From assembly GCA_016234425.1 (NCBI GenBank), contig JACRCA010000263.1, forward strand, positions 1 to 7,580: DNA of 7,580 nucleotides, in the 5' to 3' direction. The DNA is from Deltaproteobacteria bacterium. GTDB taxonomy: Bacteria > Desulfobacterota > SM23-61. Position numbers and translations under genes: made by a program. Shown here piece after piece: positions 5,415 through 7,580 of this stretch (its first letter is position 1; every line of letters starts with the position of its first letter). A model generated the notes under the pieces. It made no database searches. It saw only the letters and a program-made list of their open reading frames with translations, and was not told where the DNA came from.

Positions 5415-6284
5415 ATGGAACCATCCCTTCTCCATTTTCGCCGCAGAACCTATGATCTTTCCCAGCGCACGCTTATCATGGGCGTGTTAAACGTAACTCC
5501 CGATTCTTTCTCCGACGGAGGGAGATTCTTCGAGAAGGAAAAAGCTGTGGATCAGGGCCAGCGATTGGCGGAAGCGGGAGCCGATATTCTGGACATCGGC
5601 GGAGAATCGACCCGCCCCGGGGCGAAAGCTTTGGATGAGGAAGAAGAAGCCCAACGGGTCATCCCGGTAATCCAGGATTTGAGCCAGAGGATTGAGATCC
5701 CTATCTCTATCGATACGCGGAAAGCGCGCGTGGCTGAAAAGGCCCTGGAAGCAGGCGCCGAGATGGTCAATGATATCAGCGCCCTCAGATTCGATGAACG
5801 CCTGGCCGAAGTGGTCGCCGAGCGGCGTGTCCCAGTGGTGTTGATGCATATGCGCGGGCAGCCAGAAACGATGCTTTTGGACACCCATTATGATAATCTT
5901 ATGGGGGAAATCCTGGAATTCTTCCGGCAGCGCATTGACCACGCCGAATCTCGGGGCGTCTCCCCAGAGGGTATCATCCTAGACCCGGGGATTGGGTTCG
6001 GAAAGTCGCTGGAGGGGAAGCACAATTTGATCATCCTGAAGCATCTGCGCCAATTCAAGGTTCTGGGGAAGCCTCTACTCATCGGAACCTCCAGGAAGGC
6101 CTTCCTCGGGGAAATCCTGGGTCTACCACCTCGAGAGCGGGAAGAAGGGACAATGGCTACTGTGGCTGTGGCCATTCTTAATGGGGCCAACATCGTTAGG
6201 GTACATGAGGTGGAGCGGATGCGCAGGTTTGTCCAGGTGGTCGATGCAGTGATGCGGTGCACCGCAGAAGATTTTGTGCCGTAG
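5415..6284 (+). CDS. folP: Dihydropteroate synthase
   Basis: DHPS condenses 6-hydroxymethyl-dihydropterin pyrophosphate with p-aminobenzoate to dihydropteroate in folate synthesis; it is the sulfonamide target. The TIM-barrel motifs are all present in order: I-M-G-V-L-N-V-T-P-D-S-F-S-D-G-G (21-36), D-I-G-G-E-S-T-R-P-G-A (60-70), S-I-D-T-R-K-A (98-104), V-N-D-I-S-A (118-123), L-M-H-M-R-G (143-148), L-D-P-G-I-G-F-G-K (189-197) and G-T-S-R-K-A-F-L-G (224-232). There is no obvious insertion near the sulfa-binding loops of the kind seen in resistance alleles. ATG 5415 gives 289 residues with 18 before the conserved R-T-L-I-M-G, the usual spacing. GTG 5367 would give 305 residues and is not excluded. 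Neither start has a convincing Shine-Dalgarno: GGGGA lies only 2 nt before the GTG. glmM follows after 19 bp, probably on the same transcript. Confidence 0.96.
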   Translation: MEPSLLHFRRRTYDLSQRTLIMGVLNVTPDSFSDGGRFFEKEKAVDQGQRLAEAGADILDIGGESTRPGAKALDEEEEAQRVIPVIQDLSQRIEIPISIDTRKARVAEKALEAGAEMVNDISALRFDERLAEVVAERRVPVVLMHMRGQPETMLLDTHYDNLMGEILEFFRQRIDHAESRGVSPEGIILDPGIGFGKSLEGKHNLIILKHLRQFKVLGKPLLIGTSRKAFLGEILGLPPREREEGTMATVAVAILNGANIVRVHEVERMRRFVQVVDAVMRCTAEDFVP

Positions 6285-6294
6285 AATCTCCTTT

Positions 6295-6300
6295 GAGGGA
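6295..6300 (+). promoter_or_regulatory. Ribosome binding site of glmM
   Basis: GAGGGA at 6295-6300 ends 3 nt before the ATG at 6304 (the GAGG core is 5 nt away). It fits glmM initiation in the short folP-glmM gap. Confidence 0.6.
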
Positions 6301-6303
6301 AAG

Positions 6304-7580
6304 ATGGGAAAATTATTCGGAACAGATGGTATTCGGGGCGTGGCCAACGTTCATCCCATGACTACTGAAATGGCCATGCAAGTAGGGCGAGGGGTGGCCT
6401 ACATATTCAAGAATAAACAGAAGCGCCATCGCATCGTCATCGGAAAAGACACCCGCCTCTCTGGGTATATGATCGAAAATGCCTTAGTGGCCGGAATATG
6501 CTCCATGGGAGTGGATGTACTTCTGGTCGGTCCCCTTCCCACACCAGGGATTGCTTTCATTACCTCTTCCATGCGGGCAGATGCCGGGATCGTAATTTCA
6601 GCTTCCCATAATCTCTTCCAAGACAATGGGATCAAAATTTTTTCTGGAGACGGATTCAAACTACCCGATCATCTGGAGAACAGAATCGAGGAACTGATCT
6701 TCTCCGATCAGATCGATTCTCTGCGCCCCACAGCCGCCGAGGTAGGAAAAGCCTTTCGGGTGGATGATGCCGTGGGAAGGTATGTGGTTCATCTCAAAAA
6801 CACTTTCCCCAAAGCCCTGACCTTAGATGGGATGAAGATCGTTCTGGATTGTGCCAATGGGGCAGCCTACCGGGTGGCTCCTGCGGTTTTCGAGGAGTTA
6901 GGGGCCGAGGTGATTGCTCTGGGGGTGGAGCCCAACGGGGAAAATATCAATGATCGATGCGGCTCTCTTTGCCCAGGGATAATTATGGAGGCAGTGAAGA
7001 AGCAGGGGGCGGACATGGGCATCTCCTTAGATGGAGATGCCGACCGGGCCATCTTCTCCGATGAGCGGGGCAGTCTCGTGGATGGAGACCGGATCATGGC
7101 CATTTGCGCAGATGACCTGGGGAAAGCCCGGAAGTTAAAACGCAACACTCTGGTAGCGACAGTGATGAGCAATATGGGCCTGGACTTGGCTATGAAGGAG
7201 CGAGGAATCAAGGTGTTGCATACTCCGGTGGGGGATCGCTACGTGGTGGAAGAAATGGCTCGAGGGGGTTATAATCTCGGCGGTGAGCAATCCGGCCATC
7301 TCATCTTCCTCGATTACAACACCACCGGAGACGGCGTCCTTTCGGCTCTTCAGGTGCTGGCGGTTATGAAACGAGAGAGCAAAAAGCTCTCCCAATTAGC
7401 TGCGATTATGACCCCTTTTCCGCAGGTGTTACTCAACGTACCGGTTCACCAGAAGAAAGACCCTCACCGAATTCCAGAGGTGGCGTCCCTCATCAAAAAA
7501 TTTCGGGAAAAACTGGCCGAGCGCGGGCGGATTCTGGTTCGGCCCTCTGGAACGGAGGATTTGATCCGGATCATGGTAGA
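6304..7580 (+). CDS. glmM: Phosphoglucosamine mutase (3' partial)
   Basis: GlmM interconverts glucosamine-6-phosphate and glucosamine-1-phosphate, supplying UDP-GlcNAc for peptidoglycan and lipopolysaccharide. The frame is open to the window end, with 425 complete codons of an expected 445-455. Visible signatures are the start M-G-K-L-F-G-T-D-G-I-R-G, the phosphoserine loop S-A-S-H-N (99-103, catalytic Ser101), the metal-binding loop D-G-D-A-D-R (243-248), the sugar loop G-E-Q-S-G-H (327-332, Gln typical of GlmM rather than PMM/PGM) and the phosphate-binding R-P-S-G-T-E (413-418). Three positions are unusual: Leu104 replaces the nearly constant Pro of S-H-N-P, Asp419 replaces the usual Pro of S-G-T-E-P, and C-G-S-L is followed by C-P-G (223-225) where H-P-E or Y-P-E is common. 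The catalytic Ser, metal ligands and sugar loop are intact, so it is probably active. folP precedes directly; cdaA and cdaR, often found between them in other bacteria, are absent. Confidence 0.97.
   Translation, partial: MGKLFGTDGIRGVANVHPMTTEMAMQVGRGVAYIFKNKQKRHRIVIGKDTRLSGYMIENALVAGICSMGVDVLLVGPLPTPGIAFITSSMRADAGIVISASHNLFQDNGIKIFSGDGFKLPDHLENRIEELIFSDQIDSLRPTAAEVGKAFRVDDAVGRYVVHLKNTFPKALTLDGMKIVLDCANGAAYRVAPAVFEELGAEVIALGVEPNGENINDRCGSLCPGIIMEAVKKQGADMGISLDGDADRAIFSDERGSLVDGDRIMAICADDLGKARKLKRNTLVATVMSNMGLDLAMKERGIKVLHTPVGDRYVVEEMARGGYNLGGEQSGHLIFLDYNTTGDGVLSALQVLAVMKRESKKLSQLAAIMTPFPQVLLNVPVHQKKDPHRIPEVASLIKKFREKLAERGRILVRPSGTEDLIRIMV

Noticed and set aside
5487..5942. 151-codon minus-strand frame inside folP
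   Set aside because: It mirrors the coding constraint of folP, with no recognisable motif and no promoter or ribosome binding site noticed.
1..7580. A novel defence system, mobile element, CRISPR array, tRNA or rRNA
   Set aside because: All seven large genes belong to well-known housekeeping families, with no transposase or integrase, no array-like repeats, and no tRNA- or rRNA-like sequence seen in the short intergenic gaps.

Overview
This window is a run of seven co-directional housekeeping genes on the + strand with very little non-coding space. The order is scpB (5' end cut by the window) – rluB – PduO-type cobalamin adenosyltransferase – tilS – ftsH – folP – glmM (3' end cut by the window). 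Gene order and protein signatures suggest a deltaproteobacterium in the broad sense (Desulfobacterota or a related phylum). The main clues are tilS-ftsH-folP-glmM linkage, an FtsH beginning with the F-Y-K-N-L...LFNLFNQP type of N-terminus, and scpB-rluB next to it. The lineage call is an inference from remembered family patterns; no search was run.

Region 1-3274 looks like one transcription unit: scpB and rluB overlap by about 38 bp, 19 bp separate rluB from the adenosyltransferase gene, and the adenosyltransferase gene overlaps tilS by 13 bp. Region 3275-3423 is a short regulatory gap with a plausible extended -10 promoter. ftsH then begins, most likely at a TTG codon. After ftsH (5266-5366) there is a long three-segment hairpin with a T-tract, and a near-consensus sigma-70 promoter (TTGACC, 16 bp, TATAAT) lies inside the same DNA. 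folP and glmM follow as a separate unit 19 bp apart. A further hairpin lies between the folP promoter and the more likely folP ATG.

Functionally the genes cover chromosome segregation (ScpB, a condensin subunit), ribosome and tRNA modification (RluB, TilS), cofactor supply (adenosylcobalamin, folate), membrane protein quality control (FtsH) and cell-wall precursor synthesis (GlmM). I see no mobile element, CRISPR array, tRNA or rRNA, and no candidate for a novel multi-gene system. The points worth a second look are small: the merged ftsH terminator and folP promoter, the ftsH TTG start that overlaps the stop of a short upstream frame, two unusual residues in GlmM active-site loops, and the cobalamin gene inserted between RNA-modification genes. 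No region over 300 bases lacks a gene.
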